Positions 37,049 to 46,000 of a stretch of DNA of 64,000 nucleotides are shown piece after piece. Origin of the DNA: Euglena gracilis. Taxonomy: Eukaryota > Euglenida > Euglenophyceae > Euglenales. Under the pieces are notes generated by a model, which worked only from the letters and a program-made list of their open reading frames with translations, made no database searches and had not been told where the DNA came from. The DNA lies in NCBI GenBank assembly GCA_039621445.1, contig CP154954.1, forward strand, positions 71,266,150 through 71,330,149, given 5' to 3'. Numbering within the stretch: the first letter of the stretch is position 1; each line of letters starts with the position of its first letter. The position numbers and the translations under genes are program-made.

Positions 37049-39279
37049 CTATTCAAACTTGTGAACTCCGTGTGCACGCATGAGCATTGGGAGGGGGGGG
37101 GATGGGCTTGGCTGGGAACTTGGAGTAAGCTTCTTTTGAGCACTCAGAGGCCCCCAACCATCCAGGTTGGTACGACCCTCAGAAGGAAGTGCCGATCCAT
37201 TCAAATAAACAAACCTGCTGGCAAAACCCCCACTTTTCATTTATCGACCTCTCCTGGTCGGACTTGGGGCAGAAGTCTTTCGAGGCCCCCCCCCCGGTCC
37301 GACCTCGGGGGGGGTGCCCACCGCCCCAGGAAAACCTGACCCAGCCAGGCTAGGGTGGAAGGCCCGGTATGCGTGCCGTGGGACCCAGGGGGGGGGGGGG
37401 GGGGGGGGGGTCCACCCCCCGGGGGGCGCCAAGTCCCCCACCGAGACAGGGGGGGGGGGGGGGGGGGGGGGGCCCCCCCCAGGGCCCGCTGGATGCCGTT
37501 CCCCCCTGGGCCAGGGGGGAAAGGGATCCAGCGGGCCCACCCCCTCCGGGGGCCCAAAGTCCCCCACCGAGACAGCGGAACTGCGCTGTGAAGCGCGGGG
37601 GGGGGGGGAAATGCAACGGAAAATCGGCCGAAATGTCGTTTGGGGCAAAAATTTTTAGGCAAAAACTTGTCAAAAAATCAGCAAAAAGGAGGGGGGTGGT
37701 CAGGAGCCCCCCCCCCGGTCTAGTCCAGTCTCCCCCCCTCCGACGCCCCATACACCCTCTATATATCAAATCCTGCCCTGGGGGTTGTTGTCGCCCCTCC
37801 ATCCACCAGCCCTTTTATATAAAGCGTGTCAAGCCTTTCTGAAATGGTTTCCGGCACTTGGATTTCTGCAGTTAGAAACCAAGCCTTGGGAAATAGAATG
37901 CCTGTTCACTGACGAAGTACGTTGCCTGCGGGCATGCCTTTGAAGGCAAAAACAAATACAAAAAAGCACAGACCACCAGCCAACCTAATAAAATTGATTT
38001 AGCACAACGAAAGAAAATACTCAAAACCAGCAAAGACTTCCAAGCTATATAATAATACAATAATGTAAATGAAAATGGTCAACACCCTTGAGGGCAGTAT
38101 ATTTCAGCTGAGTTTTGTGAAGCTCTTTTTTTACGCTCTTAACACCGGTGCAATTGGTTGGGCCACAGAGCCGACACCCGTTCTCCTTCGCGGGCACCGC
38201 AATCTCGGACCACCACGTCTGGCCCTCGTGGAGCACCGTCATGACGTGAAGCCCCCCGCCGAACACCACAAAGCCAAGCCCGACAATTGACAACAGAGGT
38301 GCCGGTCGACAGCTCGTAAAAAATCACCATTTCCAGAGCATCCAGAAATAACTCGGCTTGACCTCGATCACTAATAGCTTCCTTACAACAAAGAGCAGGG
38401 CGGTCCTTAAGCAAAAAGATCCCGCCCGCACATCAATAAAAAATAAAAAAGAAAAAATGGTCAAAAATTGGCCTTAATATTTTGGCAAAAAAAACGGGTT
38501 GACTTAGGAAAAAAAAGACTTCTGACCTTGAATCTTGGACTCTGAATCTTGGACCACCGTCCACACACCCAATACGACAAAACAATGTGTCTTTGTTTCT
38601 TTTTAACTAACTTTTGACCCTGTTCAAGCCCCAGTTCGGCCCTTGGCCAGCCCTTAAATGAAAAGGCAGTCCAGATACTCACTTAATGTGATTATGACTC
38701 CAAAAGAAATCTTTGTGAATGTGATTCACAAAGATTTCTTTTGGACACAAATATTTCTTTTGGAGGGGGTCACAGATGTTGGGCGGAGGGGCCTCTGGTC
38801 GGATTTGGTCGGATGGGGCGGGGGCAAAAAACCACCACCAACACTCCGGGCTTGTGTTGCCCCACGCCCCCCCCCTTCCCAGCCCGCTTATGGCGGCCCC
38901 CTGGGGGCGGCCCAGCGCAGGATGGCAAGGGGACCAAGGGCAAGCACCCATGGTCATTCGCAGTCCCGGAAACCAGTCACACCCCATTCACGCCCCAGTC
39001 ACGCCCCATCCACACCCAGTCACACCCCGATCACGCCCCAGTCACGCCCCGGTCACGCCCCAGTCACGCCCCAGTCACACCCCAGTCACGCCCCATCCAC
39101 ACCCAGTCAGACCCCGATCACGCCCCGGTCACGCCCCGTCACGCCTCAGTCAGTCCTTTCATAAATGCTTGGCCGGGGGCGCCGGGGCGGGCCCGCCTCT
39201 CCGCCCGGGTCTTGGCCGGCGGGGCGGTGGCCGCCGGGGCGGGCGGAGCAGCCCGCCGGCCGGCGTCCTTCCGCGGCAT
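23641..39279 (-). CDS. DPY19: DPY19-type protein C-mannosyltransferase
   Basis: DPY19 enzymes are multi-pass ER membrane GT-C glycosyltransferases that attach mannose from dolichyl-phosphate-mannose to tryptophans of thrombospondin repeats and cytokine-receptor motifs. Nineteen exons join in frame (774 codons; human DPY19L proteins are about 650-750). Signatures in order: first [53 protein letters not shown] (human PLRESFSYPF); hydrophobic exons; [30 protein letters not shown] with [10 protein letters not shown] (human NHPHYEDAG); [16 protein letters not shown]-terminal NPYFQLVYQ and [15 protein letters not shown] at 39279 is the chosen start, since the frame is Arg/Ala-rich and joins exon 2 in phase. 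The true stop is not settled: after LPR there is a GTGCGT donor. A downstream acceptor inside the family B MITE (TTTTTTTTCAG, about 22640) would add GGC and stop. Four donors are GC. Confidence 0.88.
24629..24786 (-). CDS. DPY19: DPY19 exon 18
   Basis: Acceptor CCTGTCCAG, donor GTTTCC. 52 codons: [20 protein letters not shown], then [15 protein letters not shown], equivalent to the VYSMYSRK...VNYYVLEESWC region. Confidence 0.88.
25742..25856 (-). CDS. DPY19: DPY19 exon 17 with HPHYEDRG
   Basis: Acceptor CGGCTGCCAG and a GC donor (CGCG before GCGCGC) forced by the frame. Contains [20 protein letters not shown] and [10 protein letters not shown], the most conserved lumenal motif of the family. 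Confidence 0.9.
26209..26304 (-). CDS. DPY19: DPY19 exon 16
   Basis: Exactly 32 codons, phase 0 to 0. [20 protein letters not shown] then [12 protein letters not shown] aligns with ...LIEWIKYSTKPD. Acceptor TGCCAACCAG, donor GC (GCCAGG). Confidence 0.85.
26767..26934 (-). CDS. DPY19: DPY19 exon 15 (TM segment)
   Basis: 56 codons, acceptor CTCTTTCCAG, donor GTGGCT. The TM-like stretch [16 protein letters not shown] precedes the lumenal domain as in the family. Confidence 0.8.
27542..27679 (-). CDS. DPY19: DPY19 exon 14 (TM segment)
   Basis: 46 codons, acceptor GTAACTTCAG, donor GTGTCT. Contains [18 protein letters not shown] and [14 protein letters not shown], like YHALQLLAYTALGILIMRLK in human homologues. 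Confidence 0.8.
28732..28782 (-). CDS. DPY19: DPY19 exon 13 (loop)
   Basis: 17 codons ([17 protein letters not shown]), acceptor CGGGGCAG, donor GTGCCC. It fits the phase-0 gap between neighbours and the basic loop HVRKHQF of homologues. Small, so less certain. Confidence 0.5.
29117..29170. repeat. (GGT)n microsatellite
   Basis: GTGGTGGTGG run, intronic in DPY19. A GTT/ATT-rich tract precedes it and CAG/CTG-rich patches follow at 29445-29490. Confidence 0.9.
29211..29426. mobile_element. Family A MITE, copy 2
   Basis: CAGAGGTTTAAGACCCGAG at the left; the reverse complement of the right end is CAGAGAATTTTTTTAAGTTC. The flanks CATTAATA and TAGTAATA match at 6 of 8 positions, an eroded target duplication. 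Contains TTTTCGGCGCTTTGTGCC. Confidence 0.75.
29685..29771 (-). CDS. DPY19: DPY19 exon 12 (TM segment)
   Basis: Acceptor TCTCACCTCCAG, 29 codons [20 protein letters not shown] then ALVVGLHIL, donor GTCGAT. A later donor at 29664 would shift the phase. Confidence 0.75.
29987..30098 (-). CDS. DPY19: DPY19 exon 11 with FTDFHTSLY
   Basis: 37 codons, acceptor CCCCCAAG, donor [28 protein letters not shown] matches LTSKFxSYKDFDTLLYTC of the family. Confidence 0.85.
31079..31249 (-). CDS. DPY19: DPY19 exon 10 (TM and HDDAQ)
   Basis: Acceptor GTCGCCAACAG, donor [26 protein letters not shown] is a TM segment; LDIHDDAQ matches the family GIADDAH motif. Confidence 0.85.
32014..32166 (-). CDS. DPY19: DPY19 exon 9 (TM segments)
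   Basis: Acceptor [32 protein letters not shown] then [17 protein letters not shown], like ALCFVLMFGNSMLLTS. The donor is either GTCACG (32013) or a GC about 15 bp earlier in the intron direction. A family A MITE ends 17 bp upstream of the acceptor. Confidence 0.75.
32184..32457. mobile_element. Family A MITE, copy 3
   Basis: Left TGTCCTTTTTTTTTAAGGACC, right end ACTTGAAAAAACCTTTG; flanks GTCGGGGG (32176-32183) and GTCGAGGG (32458-32465), 7 of 8 matching. Together with the TSD it supplies part of the C-rich tract just before the exon 9 acceptor. Confidence 0.75.
32764..32905. repeat. GGCATG/CATGCC palindrome array
   Basis: Dense alternation of ATGGGCATGGCC, GCCAGGCATG and CATGCCC in both orientations (about 140 bp), placed directly after the exon 8 donor. 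It could form many alternative hairpins in the transcript. Confidence 0.85.
32923..33011 (-). CDS. DPY19: DPY19 exon 8 (TM segment)
   Basis: Acceptor CAGCTGGCAG, 29 codons [20 protein letters not shown] then PHYLPGRKF, donor GTCCCT. Matches QFAQFVLLTQIASLFAVY. A longer form from an upstream acceptor would add SWQ. Confidence 0.75.
33803..33971 (-). CDS. DPY19: DPY19 exon 7 with PLRETFAVP
   Basis: Acceptor ATGATCAG before TTTCTCGCG (or CAACCAG at 33955), donor [26 protein letters not shown] is the equivalent of PPLRESFSYPFLVLQMLLVT, a diagnostic segment. Confidence 0.88.
34260..34390 (-). CDS. DPY19: DPY19 exon 6
   Basis: Acceptor CTCCCCAACGCAG, donor [26 protein letters not shown] then [15 protein letters not shown] resembles the ...FFFNHGECTRVMWTPP segment before the RES motif. 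Confidence 0.8.
35058..35087 (-). CDS. DPY19: DPY19 exon 5 (micro-exon)
   Basis: Ten codons ([10 protein letters not shown]) from acceptor CTGCCTCACCCAG to a GC donor, chosen because both neighbours need phase 0. PIDF fits the family SPIES position. The exon could extend to 35048 or start further upstream. Confidence 0.45.
35130..35700. mobile_element. Family A MITE, copy 4 (largest)
   Basis: CAGAGGTTTTTCTTTTATGA at the left; reverse complement of the right end CAGAGATTTTTTTTAAGTTTCG. Perfect AACCCGAC duplication (35122-35129, 35701-35708). 571 bp, with internal GGGTCCTGGGGG repeats and a GGCGCCGAAGGCGCC stem. Ends 42 bp from the exon 5 acceptor. Confidence 0.88.
36075..36146 (-). CDS. DPY19: DPY19 exon 4 with IYPELLLGW
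   Basis: 24 codons [20 protein letters not shown] plus WTYR, equal to EYPLVINTLKRFNLYPEVIL. Acceptor TGCGGGGAG; donor GC, or GTATCG at 36081. Confidence 0.85.
36488..36640. repeat. Dispersed repeat pair, copy 2 (mate at 2492-2640)
   Basis: Same order of blocks as copy 1, including the identical segment around GGCGGAGGAGGGGATGCGAA. Lies in the DPY19 intron shortly after exon 3. Confidence 0.75.
36752..36837 (-). CDS. DPY19: DPY19 exon 3
   Basis: Starts after [31 protein letters not shown] then RQLLDDQT aligns with YYSYFKTIVEAPSF...MNDKLT. Donor GTGGCC; a downstream GTGGGC donor would add 13 codons. Confidence 0.75.
36973..37047. repeat. (GT)n microsatellite, about 37 units
   Basis: Uninterrupted GT run in DPY19 intron 2. 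Confidence 0.95.
37385..37600. repeat. Poly-G tracts with duplicated CCCCCACCGAGACAG unit
   Basis: G runs of more than 20 bases occur at about 37389-37410 and 37450-37472. AGTCCCCCACCGAGACAG occurs at 37432 and 37557. Strong G-quadruplex potential; run lengths are likely unreliable. Confidence 0.8.
38146..38312 (-). CDS. DPY19: DPY19 exon 2 (first TM)
   Basis: Acceptor TTTTTTACGAG, donor [28 protein letters not shown] forms the first [13 protein letters not shown] follows where homologues have LFENDRHFSHL. Confidence 0.7.
38700..38744. repeat. Perfect hairpin, 21-bp arms, 3-base loop
   Basis: CCAAAAGAAATCTTTGTGAA plus T pairs exactly with the following arm across GTG. A partial third arm (ATATTTCTTTTGG) follows at 38751. 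Confidence 0.9.
38976..39143. repeat. CAGTCACGCCCC minisatellite
   Basis: About 15 units of 11-13 bp (GTCACGCCCCA, GTCACACCCCA, CATCCACACCCA). On the minus strand each unit reads GGGGCGTGAC, so the exon 1 donor GTGACG is itself the first unit. Confidence 0.85.
39143..39279 (-). CDS. DPY19: DPY19 exon 1 (predicted start)
   Basis: 45 codons plus GC, beginning [20 protein letters not shown], ending MKGLTE. Ala/Pro/Arg-rich cytosolic N-terminus; context GCAAATGCCG. The frame is open further upstream, so an extended N-terminus is possible. Confidence 0.55.
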
Positions 39280-39599
39280 TTGCGCGGCGCGGAGGCGGCG
39301 CGCAGGGGGCGGGGCGGCTGCGGGACAGAGCGGAGAGGAGGGCGGCGCGGAGCGTCCGGCGCGGGGTGGCCAAGCCCGGCCGCAGAGCGCCGAAAACGTT
39401 TGCGAAGCGCTGAAGAACGGGGCAACGAATGGCATGGCGTTTTCCCCCCGAGGGCAACCTGGAAAATATTGGCCGGGAAACCGAGAATTTTTCAAGAAAC
39501 GGTCAATGTGGGGGTTTTGAGGGCTTCATCCCCAACGGACGTTTGTTTCATCATCCCTCATACTGCCTTACTTCCCTGAGAGAAGTTTTGCAAAAGAGG

Positions 39600-40180
39600 A
39601 GAATGTAAATAGTAAAACCATACGATGGTTTTACCAAACCATGTCTGTGTGTGTACACATGCAGACATTGTTTGCTTTTTCAGCATTTCATGATTTAAAT
39701 GCAAATGATATTAATATATATTATTTTATTTGTGATATATATCATAAATATATGATATATATTTATCATACATTTATTCCTTTATAATAAAAAATATATG
39801 ATATATTTATTTATATTTATGTTTGCGATTATGTCGGCCTGTCTACATGTTGGTCTGAGGAGGCACAGACGTCTTCAAAAACAACAACACGTACGTACAA
39901 GTGGGATCCCCTGGAGGCCAGGGACGGCTTGGTTCCAGATACGCCCCCCTCAAAGGGGTGTTTCGAGTCAAAAATAGCTTGTCTGCAAGAAAAGCTTGTT
40001 TATGTTACCAATCAACCTTGGTATCCTTCTGCTTGTTAACTGATTGAAAAAAATCATTTTCCGGCTGAAAAAAAGAGAATCCAGCGAGTGCACATTTTTG
40101 CACAAATGCTGAATCTCACAACTTTGACAGTTAATTTCATGTCAATAATGCCCCAATTTTGTTTACCTAATAATTTTGTC
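39600..40180. other. AT-rich intergenic stretch
   Basis: TATATA-rich tract at 39705-39815, otherwise nothing supported. Confidence 0.5.
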
Positions 40181-40596
40181 AAATTAGGAGGGATTCCCTA
40201 AAACATCACTAAATGTAATAGAGTGCGTCAGGGATGACGCAGTAATGCAGGTGTCCTCACAAATGCCGCTGCAACGGACAAGAGTTGCTTCAACGTATAT
40301 ACGGAGGGGGGGGGGGCAATTGAAAACAATGCAGAATTGAAAGCCATTTGGTTGGTGATGAGCTTTCCAGGACGGCTGAATGGGTTCCTGCCCATCTCTC
40401 CCCAAACACCGACAGGCACCAGGAACCAGCGCAGCCAACCTTTCATTTTCGGCCGCCAAAAACAAACCGTCCGCGAGGGCCGCGGTCCGACCAAAGGCGT
40501 CCGCAACGCCGGGCGGCCTGCGAGACGGGCTGTCCGGTCCGCCATGACGCGACTGGACCGGGCCCCAGGCCCCCGCTGGGGTCACGCTGGGCGTCA

Positions 40597-40833
40597 GTCC
40601 GGGGCACGGGTCGGGGAGCCGTTGGACGACGTGCGGCTGAGGGAGCCGGCGTCGGAGGCGGCCGGGGCCGCGGCGTCGGAGGCGGAGGCGGAGGACGTGG
40701 TGGTGAAGGACGGCGTCGGCCCGGCGGCCAGCAGCGCCGCGGCGAAGTCGAGCTGCAGCGCGGGGCGCCGCCGGGGCCGGCCCCGGGCGGGGTGGCGCGC
40801 GGCCCGGGGGTCGGTTGGGGCTCTTCCTAACAT
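40597..40833 (-). CDS. GC-rich Ser/Ala-rich ORF, possible 5' exon
   Basis: 79 codons starting MLGRAPTDPRAARHPARGRP, then a basic stretch and TTTSSASASDAAAPAASD. Nearly every codon ends in G or C, as in the real exons. It lies upstream of the predicted DPY19 start and downstream of the YvcK-like stop, so it may be an alternative first exon of DPY19 or a separate small gene. Its stop at 40594 could be avoided by a GTGCCC donor near 40606. Other frames through 40400-40600 are also open. Confidence 0.35.
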
Positions 40834-40879
40834 GCGGGGGGGGGGGGGGGGGGGGCGATGTGGTGGCCCGACCTCGGGA

Positions 40880-41140
40880 AAAAAATGCGCAAAAATGGCC
40901 AAAATGAGAAAAACCAAAAAAAAAACTGCAAAAAAAAGCGGAAAAATTGTGGAATATTAGGGTTATAAAATGCCAAAATATGCAAAAAAACAAGGCAAAG
41001 CAATGCGAAAAATCGGAAACTCGCAAAAAATGTTCAAAAAATGCAGGAAATGCGGAAAATATGGGGTTTTGGAAAATTTGAAAATAATGCAAAAAATGCG
41101 CAAAAAAAACGCGGAAAAAATGCTGCACATTTTCCTCCCT
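40880..41140. other. AAAATGC-type A-rich tract
   Basis: Repetitive GCAAAAAATGC sequence, like 24850-24960 and 46160-46570. No gene seen up to 42080. Confidence 0.5.
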
Positions 41141-42081
41141 GCTTATACTGAATGCCAACAGAGCATAACACGGTATATTTGATGACCACTCGATCGGATG
41201 TGAAGAGGTGGCGACGGTTCACATGGGAGATGGCAGGGCAGTGGTCCTGCCATCTTTGTTGCTTTGCCGATTTTGTTTTAAAAAAGCAAGGTCCCTTCCC
41301 CTCCGCATCACCTGCATACTCGAAAACTTACCTGCTCAAGAACAAAATGCGAAAAAATACATATTCCTAAAAGCAGGCATCAGCTTCAGGAAGGTTGGGA
41401 TGGTGGGGTTTGCGTTCGTGGTGAGTAGCAACGACAGACCCCCTGGCCATGAAGGCCCTTGGGGGACCAACAATGGCTCTTTCCATCGGCCTGGGTCGGC
41501 CCTGGCGGGGACCGATTGGGGGGGGGGTCGCACCTGCAGGCACAAGGTTATGCGTGCGCCTGGCTTTGCGCCATGGCGATGCGTACCACATGCCTGCAGG
41601 CTATGCTATGCTGATTGCAAACGTCGCCTTGAAAGTTCTATGCGGTAGTTGTGGAGACACCCAAATCTTAGCACCATCCATCATTGCGATTGATGGCCAC
41701 AGCAAAGGACCGGTCGCTGGTCGCACATTTGCCTGACTTCCCGTTCCCAGGGCCGGCCTGTTGGATTCTTCCTTCAAAAATATTTGCTTATCATTTGACT
41801 AATTGCCGAATAGACAACTGAAAATAGACACCCAATATACAGAAAATAGAAACCGATAAATTACAATACTGATTAAATTCTTCTGTGCCATTCTGACCTT
41901 TCAAATATCAACTGGTAATACTACAATAAATCCTCGCTCCAGGTGTTTGTTTGGTTCACCTCCAAATGCTCATAAATCATTGTTTCTTATTTGAGTTAAA
42001 TATTTGCATTTGTGTCATTATGTGCTTTGATACCTGTGAATCATTCTGAAAAACCTCAAGCTTTTTCTCACCCCCAAACCG

Positions 42082-42219
42082 TCACATATCCCACCCTGCG
42101 CAGCCCTCCATCACGCTGCGGATAGACTTCACCAGCATCCGGTTGTCGTAATAGAACCCGTCCTGAATCTCCCGTGGGATCTCGATTGCGACCAGCCCGA
42201 GGGAGGTGAGCTCTTCTAG
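42082..42219 (-). CDS. YvcK-like last exon
   Basis: Acceptor CACACACTGCAG, 45 codons and stop: LEELTSLGLVAIEIPREIQD, GFYYDNRMLVKSIRSVMEG, ending AGWDM. Matches the C-terminal segment of the family. Confidence 0.85.
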   Translation of the reverse strand, partial: LEELTSLGLVAIEIPREIQDGFYYDNRMLVKSIRSVMEGCAGWDM

Positions 42220-43011
42220 CTGCAGTGTGTGTGTGTGTGTGTGTGTGATACAATATCTGTGCATGGGGAAATATATGAAAACCTTCCCCAAATATGCTCC
42301 AAAATACGAACCATTATGTGAAACATGCACTGAACATATACCAAAAACTTGAGATTATTCAGTTCCAGACCAGTTTTGTTTTCTTTAAAAGCCAATCTCA
42401 GTCATTCCCGGTCCCGGCATTTTGGGCTATTTGGGGGTCGTTTTGGAGAATTATCGGTCATATTCAGCCAGTTTTTGCCGTTTTCGACCATTTTTGAGCA
42501 ATTTTGGGGGCCAGTCTAGACCAATTCTGAACATTTTTTTGGTCATAATCCAAGAGCTTTGTAATGGAAAATGGCCTAAATGACCAAAAAATCACTGATT
42601 GATATGTCCCGCAGGCTGAAATATGGCTCAGAAAGGCCAAAATGGCCCGAAATGCCAGAAATGGGCCAAATGGTCGAAAAGAGGCCAACGGTATCAGAAA
42701 ATTGCCCAAAATGGGAGGAAATAGCTTAAACTGCCTTGCGAAAAAGTAAATGTCTCAAAAGACGGAAAAATCCCCCCCCAAAAAGGCACCGAAATATACG
42801 GTCAAAATAATCGGGAATGGGCGAATTTGAGGCGGGAAATAAGCACTTTTTAGCCTAAAAAATATGCAATATGTATAAAATACAGAAATATATGCAAGAT
42901 ATGCGCTCCATGTATTTCCCCAGTCTGTGTGTGCCCGTGTGCCCGTTGGTGTGCCCGTTGGTATACGACGTATGTGAAATGACGTGATGTGTGAGTGTGC
43001 ATGTCTGTACG

Positions 43012-43082
<71 letters not shown>

Positions 43083-46000
43083 CGTGGCGCATGCGCGCGC
43101 GCGTGTGTGTGTGGCAAACATCAACTGCAAACACTCGAAAGCGATTTGGAAGGCCCACCAGACACCTAAAATTAATTATCCCTTCTGGGGTTCTTCGGAT
43201 TTTGGAAAATTTTCTCTTTGAGAGTTCTCACATTTGAGGCCAGAAAAAGACATAACGTCCATTTAAAAACGCTGATATTGGGGATGGCTCTATCAATTTT
43301 TGACAAATGGTTGCTATTTGCAAAAGATGCATCAAAATGATCAAATAACTGTAAAATCTGAGCCAGAGAATTCGTGTGTGTTGTGCTATTCACATCGGGG
43401 GGGGGGGCACCTGGGCAGCGTCTATCGTCGCAGTGGCCTGCAAATAGAAGACGTGTGTGACGTAGCTCTGGCACGGGAACGGCTCTGCGATGGCCTCGTT
43501 CTGGTTCAGGGCCTTCGTCAGGGCGGCAACCATGTCCCCCCTGGACCCCGGCTGGGCGCTGATCTGGGCGTCGCTTAACGACCCCGGAGGAGGGTGGGTG
43601 GTGGTTGAACCCCCCCCAAAAGCCCACGGGGATTGTCCGTTGGAACTGGGACCGGGGCGTGGCTTTGGAATATTCGACCCCATCCCCAGGAGGGGGAGAG
43701 TCCCAGCCGGCAGCCTTTTCCAGGCCCAGGACCACCCCTTCCTCCCCCATCGACGGGATTTATTAAATTTGCAGCTGCCCGAAAGGTGGCTGGACGGTAA
43801 CGGATTTTTTGCTTTTGGGGATGAAAGAATGGGTCAAAAATTTACCTTTGCTGTGGCCTGCCAGGAGGGTGGCTCCGAAATGATTCCCAAATGAGAATGA
43901 AAACAAAAAAGTATGAGAAAATGAAGTTTGCCTGGTATAAAACGTACCCCAAATGAAAATGAAAAAAGTATGAAAAGTATTGAAATGAAAAATATGCCTG
44001 GTATAAAGTATGCCTGCCCCCAAATGAAAAGAATGCCTGGTATCAGACAGCAGATGCTGCAAAAAATACTGGAAAAACAGGGAACAAGACAAAAATAAAA
44101 TAGACAAAAATGGAAACTGAAAAACTGACTGATTGAAAGACTGAAGAACACCACAGTAATCATGGGACTTGCCAGCCGATGCCCCGGCCACCGCCTTCAT
44201 ATGTGTCACCGTCCCACGTCTGGTCAGCCACGACGTCTCCCGGTCCGGGACACCATTCAGAATGAGGATTCCGGGCAGGGTTCGCGCCTGGAACACACAA
44301 TAATTGATTAATTCTGTTTAGCTTTGCGCAAATCATGGTAGAGGTTAAATAGCTTTCAACACCAACACATCAAGTGCTTTTGTAACAACCCCTGCTGTTA
44401 TTAATTTTTTTTCTTTTCATGGATTAATCTTAATACCTGTTGCCATTGTTTTTGTATTGTATTGCTGAGGTTTGTTTGTAAACATTATAAGCAAATCCAT
44501 ATACAAAATCTGAATTTATTAGATTAGGATTGCAATGAGTGCCAGCTGCAAATACAAGTCATTATCAAGATAAACATAACTTAAATCTTCAATTGAATAA
44601 TTTGTGTTCCCTGTATTCCCTGTATCCTTCTCGATACATATTTGCAATCTCAATTTTCAATATTCAAGACTCAATATATAGAATCGACCTGTATTGCAAA
44701 AACGTTTCAAAATATTGGCTGCATAACTTTCTAAAAGTAACTCATTTTTACTTGAAATGAAAAAAAACATAAAAAAGAATGTTTTACAACACAAAAAGGA
44801 ATGATGATTGATTAATCATGACAATCTAGACGTCCAGACACCCCAGTTCATAGGGCAATGGGGCACACCATGTACACTTGCACTTGCTTACCGACGGTGA
44901 AAAGGTGAATACCTTCAACTTTGAAAAAATTAGTCAGTCACTTTTGAAACCAGTCACCCACTCCCCCCCCCCCCCGGTCAGGGGAGACGGGTAACTCTGA
45001 CCATTCGGGCACAAAAGACAAGGTACTTATCTGTTATGGTACGACGGACCTCCCCTTTCGGTGATGGTACAACGCCCTTTATACGGTCAGAGACCCATAT
45101 GTCGGGACCCGTCTGGGCCATTTGGGTGTTTTTGTGGTTATTTGAAGGGGTAGGGTAAGGGTTTGGAATGGCCCTGCCATACCTTGGCACTTGGCACACA
45201 CAAAGAAACCCAAAGGCGGCAGATAAACAGGGGCGAAGAAAGATGAGGCCCGCCGACCCTTCGTCCTGGAAGGGGATTTGCCATCCTGAACATATAGAAA
45301 AAGGGCAATTTGCCTATAATTGAAACAGGGCAGTTTGCCGAAAAAAATTTGGCCTAATTCGAAAAAAGGCAAGCTCCAAACCCCAACCCCACTCCTCCCA
45401 ATAGCCCTATACAGTCACCGGAACAGCAAAAGACGTCGTACCATAACCAAAACGGGGGGGGGGTAGTCCGTCGTACCATAACAGATAAATACCAAAGACA
45501 AAACCCAAAGAAACGTTGGGTGCCTTCGGTGCTGGGTGGGCCACTTTCGGTCAGTCCTGCCCATCCCCACCACCCGAGTCAATCATTACAAAAGAATCAT
45601 CAATCATCCGGGGGGGGGGGTCGGACACACCATGGCCCAGAATCGGTGGGAAGCCCTGGAGGGGGACTCGGGTTGTTTGGTGAGTTTTGACAGGGGAGGT
45701 TGACCCACCTCATCCCATCTCGCACACATGGAATAATATATCAGACTAGAAAATCTGTATTGCAACAACCAAAAAGCCGTTAAAAACTCAATTCTACCAG
45801 CACAAATAACAAATCAAGAGAATTTGACCATGTTGCTTTAAAAATCTTGCTGTCCGTCGGCAAACTTGCGAGACCAGTTGCGTATTAATTTGGTTTGGGC
45901 GAAAAGCATAATATGCGCAACCATTTGATGCATCAAACCCTGAACTTGGGGCAGCTCTTATTGGCGATGGTGGCCCCCTGAACAGCGACAAGGAAAAGGA

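Noticed and set aside
38976-39143. Proline/threonine-rich plus-strand coding repeat
   Set aside because: It is a minisatellite next to a minus-strand exon; the translated HAPVTPQ pattern is a by-product.
40337-40960. 207-codon plus-strand ORF
   Set aside because: Mirror frame of a GC-rich minus-strand segment with better codon use; no domain.
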